From the NCBI RefSeq assembly GCF_014898815.1, contig NW_026515545.1, positions 1,984,001-2,048,000 on the forward strand: a DNA stretch of 64,000 nt, given 5' to 3'. Below are positions 57,201 to 64,000 of the stretch, in pieces. Below the pieces are notes generated by a model that was not told where the DNA came from, did no database searches, and was given only the letters and a program-made list of their open reading frames with translations. Numbering within the stretch: the stretch's first letter is position 1; each line of letters begins with the position of its first letter. Both the position numbers and the translations under genes were made by a program. The stretch comes from Panonychus citri. Its lineage: Eukaryota; Arthropoda; Arachnida; Trombidiformes; Tetranychidae.

Positions 57201-58574
57201 AAAGTAAAGACGATTTTGGTATATTTGAGTGTTGGTCTCGAAATGCTATTGGACCACAATTGGAACCTTGTCTTTTCACCTTAATACCCTCTGGTCCCCC
57301 TGAGGCTCTTTCAGAATGTACAATCTATGAAAGATTATCAGATAAATTGTTTATCAAATGTTTACCTGGTTATGATGGAGGATTAAATCAAACATTTAAC
57401 TCTCAAGTTTTAGACAATCGTAAACAAATTATACAGAATATAAGTAATCCAATTGAGCCGATTTTCAATATAAGTGACCTTACACCAGAATCCAGTTATA
57501 TCTTAATGCTGTTTTCATCCAATTCAAATGGATCGTCAAGAATTATTTCCCTCACAACTACGACTCGTTCTTGGAGAGATGATGGTAATAAACTGATTAC
57601 AATATAAATCCTTTACTATTAACTAATTGTTTGCATCTAATTATTTCAGGGGATTTTGTCTTGTATCTATTTGACTCCAATATCATGTCCGCTGTTAGAT
57701 TAGGCTTGATATCGGCTGTTATTTTATTGTCCTTGGTAGTGACCATTGCCTTTGGCATACGAAAGCATCGACAGCTTAAAACAACAGTAATCAAACAATC
57801 AAATATAATGTAAGTTTGGTTAAATTGTTACTAATTGTTGGTAGTTAATTGTTGTTGATGATGTTCAATTAACAGGGAATCTGAATCCTTTGGTGATAAT
57901 CTAACTGATAGCTATGCAAAACCATTCACTTCGGGTGCAATTAATCCTGATGTGGTTCCTTCATCAAAAGATTGTTATATTGATAAAGTAAATGATCAAT
58001 TGATTGGGACAAATCACTACACTAATTATGTTTTACCTTCGTACAATCAAATGTCTACAACAACGAGTAATTATAATTACACTATTGGATTTACTGGTTC
58101 TCAAGGATATGGAATTAATTTTGTGGATAAAAAGTTATATTCAGTTGGATCATTTCCCAATTTTCGTGAAACAATCAACAATTTACAAGAAGTTAATTGT
58201 GATAATTCAATTGCTCTTGGTGATCTTACAATGAGAAGTCAATTGTTACCTAGACGATCATTTCAACACACCAACAATTTAAGGGTAAGAAAAATTAACC
58301 ACAATTTATGATTAAATTTTTCTATTAAACTAACAATTGATCAATAACCAAATTTAAATTGATATTTATAAATCTTCATTGGGATTGAATATTATTTGTA
58401 AATTGTTGGCTATTGATCAAATTTTTAGATTAAAATTCAGCCAATTTGAATTGATTAAGATCTCAGATGATCATGATAATTAATTTTACTTTACAATTTA
58501 AATTAAAACAGATAAATCAACAAAGAAATGTTCATTTTGGAACCAATATTAGCGGATTTTCAACTCCAGTTTAA
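39147..58574 (+). CDS. Sidestep-like transmembrane receptor, 5 Ig + FN3
   Basis: Cell-surface adhesion receptor of the insect Sidestep type, which guides motor axons by binding Beat proteins. Exons: 39147-39228, 48911-49273, 49345-49461, 49712-49921, 50069-50213, 50301-50452, 56077-56229, 56795-56923, 56991-57584, 57650-57809, 57876-58284 and 58512-58574 (858 residues). Ig1 (about 30-148) has LPCNV, LILWYKEG, PIYTLDSR and NYKCRVDFRRGRTQ, the last being a hallmark of the Side family. Ig2 spans exons 3-4 (LICQSS, SCKAT); Ig3 exons 5-6 (IICVASG, VTWFKDD, FCKAD); Ig4 exons 7-8 (LNCNVSA, RWYRDG, YQCSA); Ig5 the first half of exon 9 (ITCEVEA, FECWSRN). An FN3-like domain fills the second half of exon 9. 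A transmembrane helix spans about residues 666-685, followed by a basic RKHR and a Tyr/Asn-rich cytoplasmic tail. Most introns are phase 1. The joining of exon 1 is less sure than the rest. Two antisense LTR elements sit in introns 1 and 5. Confidence 0.88.
39519..39554. repeat. Perfect 15-bp inverted repeat (hairpin)
   Basis: GAAGGTGATCATGAT, a 6-bp spacer CGGTGC, then its exact reverse complement. It lies 290 bp into intron 1 of the Sidestep-like gene. Function unknown. Confidence 0.9.
39602..39624. repeat. 10-bp-stem palindrome
   Basis: ATGACCATGA, spacer TAT, TCATGGTCAT. It lies just downstream of the hairpin at 39519. A weaker outer pairing (GTTACCGTGAC before it, CATGGTAAC after it) extends the fold. 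Confidence 0.8.
40286..40717 (-). CDS. Acidic, low-complexity ORF (uncertain gene)
   Basis: Not recognised. The open frame encodes up to 143 residues: a His/Gln run, an Arg/Gln/Glu-rich middle and a C-terminus rich in Ser, Glu and Asp (EVEEEEASNRHKRKSEEEG) ending SSDYDY. Its base composition is richer in GC than the surroundings, which supports coding. The frame has no ATG at its 5' end. A good acceptor (TTATTCTTCAG) lies immediately upstream at about 40720, and an ATG exon with a GTGAGT donor exists at 40940-40887, but the two do not join in frame. It lies in intron 1 of the Sidestep-like gene, antisense, next to an LTR element. It may be a decayed or alternatively spliced nested gene. Confidence 0.35.
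   Translation of the reverse strand: MTSFICKLYLIIEHHHHHQQQQRTWRQKQRPHHKHLRDQSEQNAREERRQMEVIMVRERLDVENLDTMEVDLQLNSNVSMISASSIHSDHSTGYNADSESDEETSSDKSSSEVEEEEASNRHKRKSEEEGKTNSSSESSDYDY
41318..41571 (-). repeat. 3' LTR of the exonuclease element
   Basis: 254 bp, TG...CA on the minus strand. It contains the intact hairpin CCAGGTACCA (41504-41513) / TGGTACCTGG (41523-41532). It is a near copy of 44076-44341. Confidence 0.88.
41690..42691 (-). pseudogene. CCHC zinc-knuckle plus DEDDh 3'-5' exonuclease (ORF2), one premature stop
   Basis: ATG 42691 opens 267 codons to TAA 41890-41888; the same frame then runs on to TAA at 41690 (333 codons in all). Two CCHC knuckles: C34, C37, H42, C47 and C50, C53, H58, C63. 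A basic linker (REQRKLRRRKLRAA) follows. The exonuclease domain shows D141 and E143 (SDIEGDG), the REXO4/ISG20-like TRITGL and NDL pattern, D222 (QGKDDLQKL) and D242 (QHIDLQKLW). After the stop codon come H277 and D282 (HSSERDSR), so all five DEDDh residues are preserved but the last two are cut off. The stop lies in a triplicated ATAAG repeat, so slippage probably created it. The fold is typical of RNA exonucleases of the REXO4/ISG20 type. Its presence between LTRs, with gag-like knuckles and without polymerase, suggests capture of a host gene. Role in the element unknown. Confidence 0.75.
42718..43049 (-). pseudogene. ORF1 of the exonuclease element (gag position), one frameshift
   Basis: ATG 43049 opens MSYTYKKFQVSKRADL and runs to about 42930. 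A one-base offset then leads to a frame with RISFTSPSEAIFRQC and SYFGHVWRPEIISPEYE, ending NEQ at TAA 42720-42718. Corrected length is about 110 residues. ORF2 starts 26 bases after this stop, so the two ORFs could be translated in sequence or by reinitiation. The protein occupies the gag position, but no family is recognised. Confidence 0.5.
43366..43606. repeat. Inverted repeat with TCAAGGTCA motifs in the element leader
   Basis: About 40 bp at 43366-43405 are inverted with few mismatches at 43565-43604, 160 bp apart. The left arm holds three copies of TCAAGGTCA (43366-43374, 43385-43393, 43396-43404). The right arm holds the complementary TGACCTTG motifs (43576-43584, 43595-43602). TCAAGGTCA is the extended half-site of FTZ-F1/ERR-type nuclear receptors. 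A worn relative occurs at 45097-45135. It may be a regulatory array or the remains of a small inverted-repeat element. Confidence 0.75.
43945..44010. repeat. 19-bp tandem repeat, ~3.5 copies
   Basis: Units begin at 43945, 43964, 43983 and 44002 with sequence TTCACTTAATATCATATAA. It lies close to the primer-binding site in the element's leader. Confidence 0.85.
44055..44073 (-). promoter_or_regulatory. Primer-binding site
   Basis: Minus strand TGGCACCCTTACGGGGATT, two bases from the LTR end. It is complementary to a tRNA 3' end of form ...GGGTGCCA. The tRNA species was not identified. Confidence 0.7.
44076..44341 (-). repeat. 5' LTR of the exonuclease element
   Basis: 266 bp, homologous to 41318-41571. 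A CTTTTA-type insertion after GGTGGTAC breaks the hairpin that is intact in the other copy. It is followed on the minus strand by AT and the primer-binding site. Confidence 0.88.
44346..45236. other. Right flank of the exonuclease element, no gene
   Basis: It contains an AG-rich stretch (about 44605-44800) and at 45097-45135 a degraded TCAAGGTC motif pair related to 43366-43404. The open frame at 44683-44991 (+) runs through the AG-rich low-complexity stretch and is not convincing. Confidence 0.5.
45237..48176 (-). pseudogene. Decayed multi-exon gene of unknown family
   Basis: Not recognised. Exon-like parts in one orientation: 48176-48108, 48043-47921 and 47628-46997, joined by in-frame phase-1 junctions; then about 46890-46710 and 46433-46355; and two similar exons, 46023-45736 and 45464-45237. 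The second exon is Gln/Glu-rich and the third begins Ser/Thr-rich, followed by a folded-looking segment (ANIIGLIRMPDGQIFAITTF, then NFIDLDHDD). The frame is interrupted by stops at 48017, 47990, 47494, 47395 and 47329. Four are TAA where Gln would fit (two inside the Gln run); one is TGA. The last two exons share FW, YxSF-like and EWANIWLK/DWENMWLK motifs, so they look duplicated. It lies antisense in intron 1 of the Sidestep-like gene. A transposon-derived origin is possible but not shown. Confidence 0.5.
48442..48480. promoter_or_regulatory. Paired CACGTG E-boxes in inverted repeat
   Basis: GTCACGTGAT (48442-48451) and ATCACGTGAC (48471-48480) are exact inverted copies 19 bp apart. Each holds the bHLH/bZIP core CACGTG. 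Between them lies GTTGCTTAGTAAC, which resembles an RFX X-box. The site lies about 265 bp upstream of the decayed minus-strand gene, where its promoter would be expected. Confidence 0.45.
51836..52179 (-). repeat. 3' LTR of the gag element
   Basis: 344 bp, TG...CA on the minus strand. It has the perfect hairpin CCAGGTACTAAA (52134-52145) / TTTAGTACCTGG (52151-52162) and an internal CACCGTAAAGGTGCCAACT, which resembles the primer-binding region of the exonuclease element. Confidence 0.92.
52180..52305 (-). pseudogene. Possible C-terminal remnant of pol
   Basis: A minus-strand frame of about 40 codons (containing LTATFDMESLLSRLNNSARK) ends at TAA 52182-52180, directly against the 3' LTR, where pol frames often end. 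It fits an internal deletion that removed nearly all of pol. The stretch is too short to be sure. Confidence 0.3.
52355..52900 (-). CDS. Retrotransposon gag protein
   Basis: 181 residues from ATG 52900 (MTSRYFDD). The pattern is that of Ty3/gypsy gag capsid domains: FDGNNADVYDWLDDFEQI near the start, YLIGPAKDWY, FNDLKAKLLAAF, a QxxQ-type linker, GQDVISYF and DDKIRYIKNGFLP. It ends LKNKFNQ without a zinc knuckle, shorter than full gag proteins. The frame is intact, so this protein could still be made and package the element's RNA. Host proteins or a related autonomous element would have to supply pol. Confidence 0.85.
   Translation of the reverse strand: MTSRYFDDTLLNNIKSFDGNNADVYDWLDDFEQITEAAGLNNIDKLRRLPVYLIGPAKDWYAVSIRSKPVDQRPTTFNDLKAKLLAAFKQPSLYQDELRSKIENKKQHEGQDVISYFFEMGGLCAKLDPNMDFDDKIRYIKNGFLPGILKYIAVVKVNSMDEFKDYAVEAEYYYLKNKFNQ
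52923..53275. repeat. Direct duplication (~115 bp) in the leader of the gag element
   Basis: 52923-53045 and 53156-53275 are near copies (shared blocks include CTCAATTAACCAAAAAGACA and AGATTCTGGAACAACGGACA), 233 bp apart. They lie just upstream of gag in the element's orientation. Confidence 0.85.
53335..54500. repeat. 71-bp minisatellite in the leader of the gag element
   Basis: About 16 units with a 71-72 bp period. Landmarks recurring in each unit are GACGAAGATGATAATTAATA and TTTTAACCAAATG. A variant pair of units (TTTTAGACGAGATTTACC... AACTAGTTTATCAGACG) occurs at about 53401 and again at 54172, 771 bp apart, showing higher-order duplication. It sits between primer-binding site and gag. 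Confidence 0.95.
55236..55253 (-). promoter_or_regulatory. Primer-binding site of the gag element
   Basis: Minus strand TGGTGACCCTTGGACGTG, four bases (TTTT) from the LTR end. Complementary to a tRNA ending ...CAAGGGTCACCA; the species was not identified. Confidence 0.7.
55258..55602 (-). repeat. 5' LTR of the gag element
   Basis: Matches 51836-52179 base for base except for one extra GA unit. The expected terminal A after TTATGAC is T here, at the join with a CT microsatellite. Confidence 0.92.
58285..58511. other. Last intron of the Sidestep-like gene
   Basis: Donor AGG|GTAAGA at 58285 and acceptor AAAACAG ending 58511 remove 227 bp in phase 0 and add the final 20 residues. Without splicing, the frame would stop at 58311. 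Confidence 0.75.
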
Positions 58575-58735
58575 ATTAATCATCAAAATTTAATCACAAT
58601 CAACCTGTAAATTGTTACACTGAGTGTTTAATTTGCTATATGACTTAATTACCTCAACAATCAAATTTTCAAATCAAATTATTGAAACTAAATTAATGCC
58701 TAAAAAATTGCTAATAATGATAAGTAAAAAAATGA

Positions 58736-58741
58736 AATAAA
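58736..58741 (+). terminator. Polyadenylation signal of the Sidestep-like gene
   Basis: AATAAA, 162 bases after the stop codon at 58574. It is the nearest canonical signal. Confidence 0.5.
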
Positions 58742-61429
58742 CTTTTTCCAATCAATCAATGAAAATTTGATCGGTCATTTCATTAATTATTTCAAGCAAT
58801 TAAAATCTAATCAATTGATTTACATTAATATCATAATCATAATCAAAACCAATTGATTAACCTTTGATCGGGAAAACTAATTAATCAGCTAATGTTGTGA
58901 TCTTTAAGTTTAACTAATATTTGAGTAAAAGTGAAACTGAATCCCTGAGGGTAAAGGTCAAGTTTAATTAGTTAAGTTAATCACAATTAAAAGTTTAATG
59001 GTTAACTGTAATCTCTTAGATTAAGTTAAATCATTAGATGGCGCTAACAATTTAAGTAAACAATTGATCACGTGGGTTAATTGTTACCTCCTTTTGGTTT
59101 AAGCTTTTTTCAAATCATTTGTAAGTTTGAAATCATTTTAAATTGTGATTAAAGTTTATAACTTGTTGAACATGATGATTATAATTTGGATTAACAATTA
59201 ACCATAATCATTGAGTTTAAAGTAAATTTGATTGAAAGTTTATGAGCTCACGAAATTTGTGAGTCCATACAAATCGGAAAATCAGATCAACGGTTAACCA
59301 AATCAACTTAATTTTAATCATCGATTGATTTTGTGTTCGATAGCGAAAAACTTTGTTCCAATCGGAAAGAAATCAATTTAATCAACTTGGAATTTAAGTT
59401 AATTGTTCCATAATAATAAGCTGAACCTTTTTCTTCTTGGTTAATTAAATAAATTCACTAATTCCATTGGCAAGTTTCCCATGTAAGTTAAACTTTTCTC
59501 ATTTCTTTCACTAGTTTTTATCGATTTATGTTCATCTTGATCTTCTATTCTGGTTAATTGTCACAATTATTTGTCCTAATTGTGATTTTAGTCAAGAATA
59601 GGAATCGGATTAACGGTTAATTTTCTTATGTTTGATAATTGAACTCACATTTTCTTTTATATATTATTTCATCATGAAATCAATTGCTTGTTTTATGTGA
59701 GTTTCAACTAGAAGAAGAAAAGAAAGTTACGATTCTGTTAATTGTTACTCTTGATTGATTATCATTGACGATGAAATATTATCATCATGATTTTCATTAT
59801 CAATATTTCATGTTGAGTTTTTTCTTCTCTCTCTCTCTCTTTTCAAAGAATTAATTTCAAGAACCGTAAAAGGATCTGAATAATTCTGGCTGAGTAAAGA
59901 ACGAGAAAAAAAACTTCGTATTCATGTTGATCTGTTCATTTTCACCATGTTCACATCTCTTCCTGAATCATGTTGACATTTTCCCCCATCATCATCATCT
60001 TCATGTTCATCTCTTTATGTACTGAAAATAAAATGATGGATTAGTTTCAAAATAATCTAGTCTGTATATAAGATTTACTCTCAAAACTTTCAACTTTATC
60101 TCTTTCTTATTTGCTTAATCTTAAGCCAAGAAAAAAAAAGGCTTTCGAAAGAAAGTAAAGATATTATTTTGATGAAGATTAGATGAATTTCTATCTATTT
60201 AATTTGATTGTCAGATTAAATTCTAATTTGAGTGAACATTTTTAAGTTAATTGTTGGAATTACTATCAAATGATCAGACTTTAAAGCTTACAGGTAATCT
60301 GATCTTGATCTAAATCTATTACCATCATAAGACATTCACCTGATAACAACAATAACAGAAAAAAATGTTAATCAATTTACAATTAGAATCACAATTAATC
60401 AACAATTGGCAACAGTTTCATTAATATAAATAGTAAATTTCTTGTCGCAATTTCAACAATTAGCCCAAGCAATTTCAATACCACCAACAATTTACCCAGT
60501 GACTTAATTAACTCACAGATGATTATTATTAATATTAAGATAAAAAAAAGGATAATCATATCGTTATCTTCATAACCGTGAAGGTAATCCAGTGATTAAG
60601 ATGATGATGATGATGAAACTTTTGTAAAAATAACTGTAAAAAAATAGTAACTTGTTTGTGCTAAAATATGAGCTAGAAAATTGTTAACCAAAAGTTAATT
60701 GCAAATTTAAAATGCAATTGAATTAAAGATGAACATAAATTTTCAGATTAATGATGCGAGAGGAAAACAAGATTTAACTTGTTGATTAAATCATCTCAAT
60801 AATAGGGAGACAACAAATATGAGTAAACATGAAATTTCATTCACCAACGAAAATGTGAATCAACTGATTGTAAAAATAATCAATTGACGTAAATTGTTAG
60901 TTACAAAATAGAAAACAAAATTGTTATCAAAGTTTCGCTTTTGGCAAGAATCAGAGACAATAATATATTTAGAGTTCCCTGGTATTATTATCTTAATATT
61001 AAGATGATATTCCAATTGATTCAGGAAGAATCGGTTGGAAGAAAAGAAAAGTTCTAAGGCCATTGACATTCGACAGACGTCTGAGGTTAATGATAAGAAT
61101 CTTTCGGAGAAAAAAGGTAAGAAAATAATTCGAAACTTGGAAAGTTCTAAAAGAAAGTTTTCCTTGTAACATTATCAGTTGTTCACCCTCGATAATCATT
61201 TAGATATTTTTACATTGTTTCAATTTCATCTTCTTTAGGCTCAATCAGTTCAGTCTAGAGTGTGAACATGGGAGAGCTATCGCTGAGTAAGGTTAACTTT
61301 CAATGGTGTTGATGGGCTAAAGGTTATAATCAGCTGACCGAATCAAAATCTTCTGCCTTGTTACCTAATTGTTTGCTGGCCTGTATCAGATAAACTCTCT
61401 CATCCTTTTCTCTCTCTCTCTCCTATTAG

Positions 61430-61466
<37 letters not shown>

Positions 61467-64000
61467 TCTTCCTTCCAAAAGCTTCTTAAGCCTCTTTGCT
61501 TACTCATCATCTTCATCTCTATTTCTCTCTCACCTTTAACTTACCTGTACCAAAGTACCTTCAACCCTTCAGCCTTTTCAAATGTTATGGAAACTTTTTC
61601 ATCTTCATGTGTCTTTCATCATTATCATCGCTTTTTTTACTATTATTATATTTTCGCCTTCGTTGATATAACTGTAAAAACTATCATCAATTTGTCGTTT
61701 CTACACTTGAGCCGTTGACAAGTTAGATTTTAATTTAATTCCTCTCTTTTTTTTTGATTTATCTAACGATTAACCTGCCAAACAATTAACTAATAGTCAA
61801 AAACAACGCATCACCAATAATAAACTAATACAGAAAAAGATTAACCTTTAAATTGTTGTAGTTTTTTGAATTCATGATTAGTTTAACCATAATTTGATTT
61901 ACTCACAGTAAACAATTTAAAATTAACCACAAAATTAGTCTATTTTAGTTTATACAATAAAATGAACAATCAAATTAAGTTTGATAAAAAAAAGTTAATC
62001 AAGTCAGTTTGTTATTAGATTTATATTGATATGAAAAGGTTAAAGACTTTTTCACCCTTTTGATTATCATGATCAAAGTTAATTCAGTTTAAAAGTACGA
62101 AGTTGATTAAATTGATGACCATCAAACTATCAACTTCTCTGATCATCCAGTAAATTGTGCTATTTAATTGCAATTAACGAAAGTGTTAGTTTGTTTAACT
62201 TTATTACGAGGCAATTGGAAATTGATTTGTAAAAAAATTGTTGATTAATCAATTACTTTTACTATTAGTAATTTACCTTGATTGACAATCTAAATCATGT
62301 GTTAGCAAAAAAAAGACTGATTTGATTATCGCTATTTAAACACAATAGAATCAAGGAAAATTAGAAAGTGATTAGTTGATCGTAATTGAATCACCATCGT
62401 TTAATTTAATAATAATATTGAAACAGGTTCTAAATTGATTAATAATAAATTATGTATTATTAAACTCTGATGATTAGGTGCTCATCATGATCAACAATCA
62501 TTAACTTGATTGTTTATTGTGTTGACTTTTCATTGATTATTACAATCAAAAGTGTATAATTTAAATTAAAGCTTAACCATGTTTTCAACAATTTAAATGT
62601 GGGCTGATTGTTATTGGTATAGAAGATGAAATAAACAATTGATTTACTGATTTTCTTGACAATCAACATGAAGATGATTATGATTATTAAATATACGAGT
62701 TTGATCAACTTTCACTAATCAACACACACACGAATCTAAATTAAGTTAAAGTTTATAATCTGATTGTTGCAACTTAATTTTCAACGATATTGTAAACAAT
62801 TAATATCGTTGGAAACAAATTTAAATTGTATTTTGATAAACAGGAAATTATATTTATTCTGACAATTTAAATTGTTGTCAATCAAATGACTTGTTGGGAT
62901 GAAAAAAAACTGAACAACAATTAAGTCAATTGTGATCAGAAAAAAAAAGTAAAAACTTTTTCTTGTAAGTCCAATGATTACTTTTAATTGTGATGCCAAT
63001 TTATTGTTGTTAATTAGCTTAATCAACATCCACCCGGAAATTTTGATCAACGATTGACGAGCTAAATTTAGTTGTAATTAAATTGTAAATAATTTGGCAG
63101 CAAGAGTTGATTTCATGTCCATCTAACAAAGTAATTAAATAACAATCAGTTTGGTTAAATCAAATAGTGAAACAATTCAATGTTAATCTATTAATACAAT
63201 TACTTGAAAGGTTTAATTTGATTGTTGTGAAGATTCAACAGTTTTTGCTGATTAATCTTGATTATAATCAGCTAATTGTAATCAAATATTTATACGAACT
63301 GAATTATATTCTGAACATGAACTTGAAATCGATTCTGATTTAAGGTGAAAGTTTAAATTGTGAATTGTTGATTACAATCAAATGAGAGCCGGAAAAAAAA
63401 ACAATAACAAACCAACCAATGTGATAATTAAAGTGTAATGTTATTAATTGTTGACTAAATTTAACTTTAAATCATCATTAATATGGTTGGTTAAAAGTTT
63501 ATGGTCCAAGAATCAAAAGTTAACAAGCAAATGAATTTAAATTGATCATGAAAAAAATAGGAAACAATTAAGGTTATATGTATCATAGTATTTGTCAGTA
63601 GCAATCAAATTTTATTTTAATTAACTTTTTCACTAATTATAATTGAGTTGATTTAATTGTTAACAGAAAAAAAGTACTTTGACCGAGTTTCCATAAGAAT
63701 CAACTAATTCTCAAAAGTATTGAGTTTTGAAAAACTTTTTCCAACCTTCAAATGATCACAATCAAATCAGATCTTCATTAATCATTATCCTTATTTGATA
63801 ATGATAATAATAGTTGAGCAATTAATTGTAATATATTACATCACGACACAATTAAATTCTCATTGGTTTTAATTGATTCGTCCTTAAGTTTTAACCAATT
63901 GATTAGCTAAACTCTTGATTAGTTGAACAAAAAGTAAACAGTAGTTACAAAATTAAGGGAAAACCTTGTTGATGGAAAATTAAAAACAATCAAGGCTAAA
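58742..64000. other. Downstream non-coding region
   Basis: No gene is supported. Contents are TTGATTAATT-rich sequence, ATC runs, and CT arrays around 61408-61465. Open frames such as 62781-63050 (-) are AT-rich and have no domain. Confidence 0.6.
61435..61463. repeat. CT dinucleotide microsatellite
   Basis: A perfect CT run next to a shorter one at about 61411-61422. Confidence 0.9.

Overview
The window is AT-rich eukaryotic nuclear DNA with spliced genes (GT-AG introns, many in phase 1), long gene-poor tracts full of ATC/CT microsatellites, and several mobile elements. The recognisable host genes are TRIT1 (tRNA isopentenyltransferase), NPLOC4 (Npl4) and a Sidestep-like immunoglobulin receptor. 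They point to an arthropod. The compact AT-rich style would suit an acariform mite such as a spider mite, but that is inference; nothing here fixes the species.

Region 1 (999-10391) is a 9.4 kb DNA transposon. It has imperfect terminal inverted repeats (CTCAGGG ends and a 14-bp identical core). It encodes a TNP2/CACTA-like transposase (6729-9175, +), a small acidic protein with a 5' UTR intron (9575-9793, +), and two tandem paralogous accessory genes on the opposite strand (6387-3884 and 3483-1417, -). The two paralogs share a phase-1 intron at the same place. Each of the three larger genes carries a one-base reading-frame break, so this copy looks recently inactivated. I know of no described element with this layout, and it is one of the two best candidates for something new.

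Region 2 (10392-39051) holds TRIT1 (21479-23062, +) and NPLOC4 (25550-23542, -) in convergent orientation. A pair of ~120-bp inverted repeats (20636-20755 and 27997-28115) flanks them. The rest is intergenic sequence and microsatellites.

Region 3 (39052-58574) is one long gene for a Sidestep-like receptor: signal peptide, five Ig domains, an FN3-like domain, a transmembrane helix and a cytoplasmic tail. A TATA box and a signal-peptide exon lie at 39052-39228; the other eleven coding exons lie at 48911-58574. Its first intron holds hairpins, a 3.0 kb antisense LTR retrotransposon (41318-44341) and a decayed multi-exon gene (48176-45237). That LTR element has LTRs, a target-site duplication and a primer-binding site. 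Instead of reverse transcriptase it carries a short gag-position ORF and a two-CCHC-knuckle protein fused to a DEDDh 3'-5' exonuclease. This is the second best candidate for a new system. Intron 5 of the receptor holds another antisense LTR element (51836-55602) with near-identical LTRs, a gag ORF, a 71-bp minisatellite leader and almost no pol. The LTRs of both elements share a CCAGGTAC hairpin.

Region 4 (58575-64000) is non-coding downstream sequence.

All coordinates were worked out by hand. Splice junctions for TRIT1, NPLOC4 and receptor exons 2-12 are in frame throughout; models inside mobile elements and pseudogenes are less certain.
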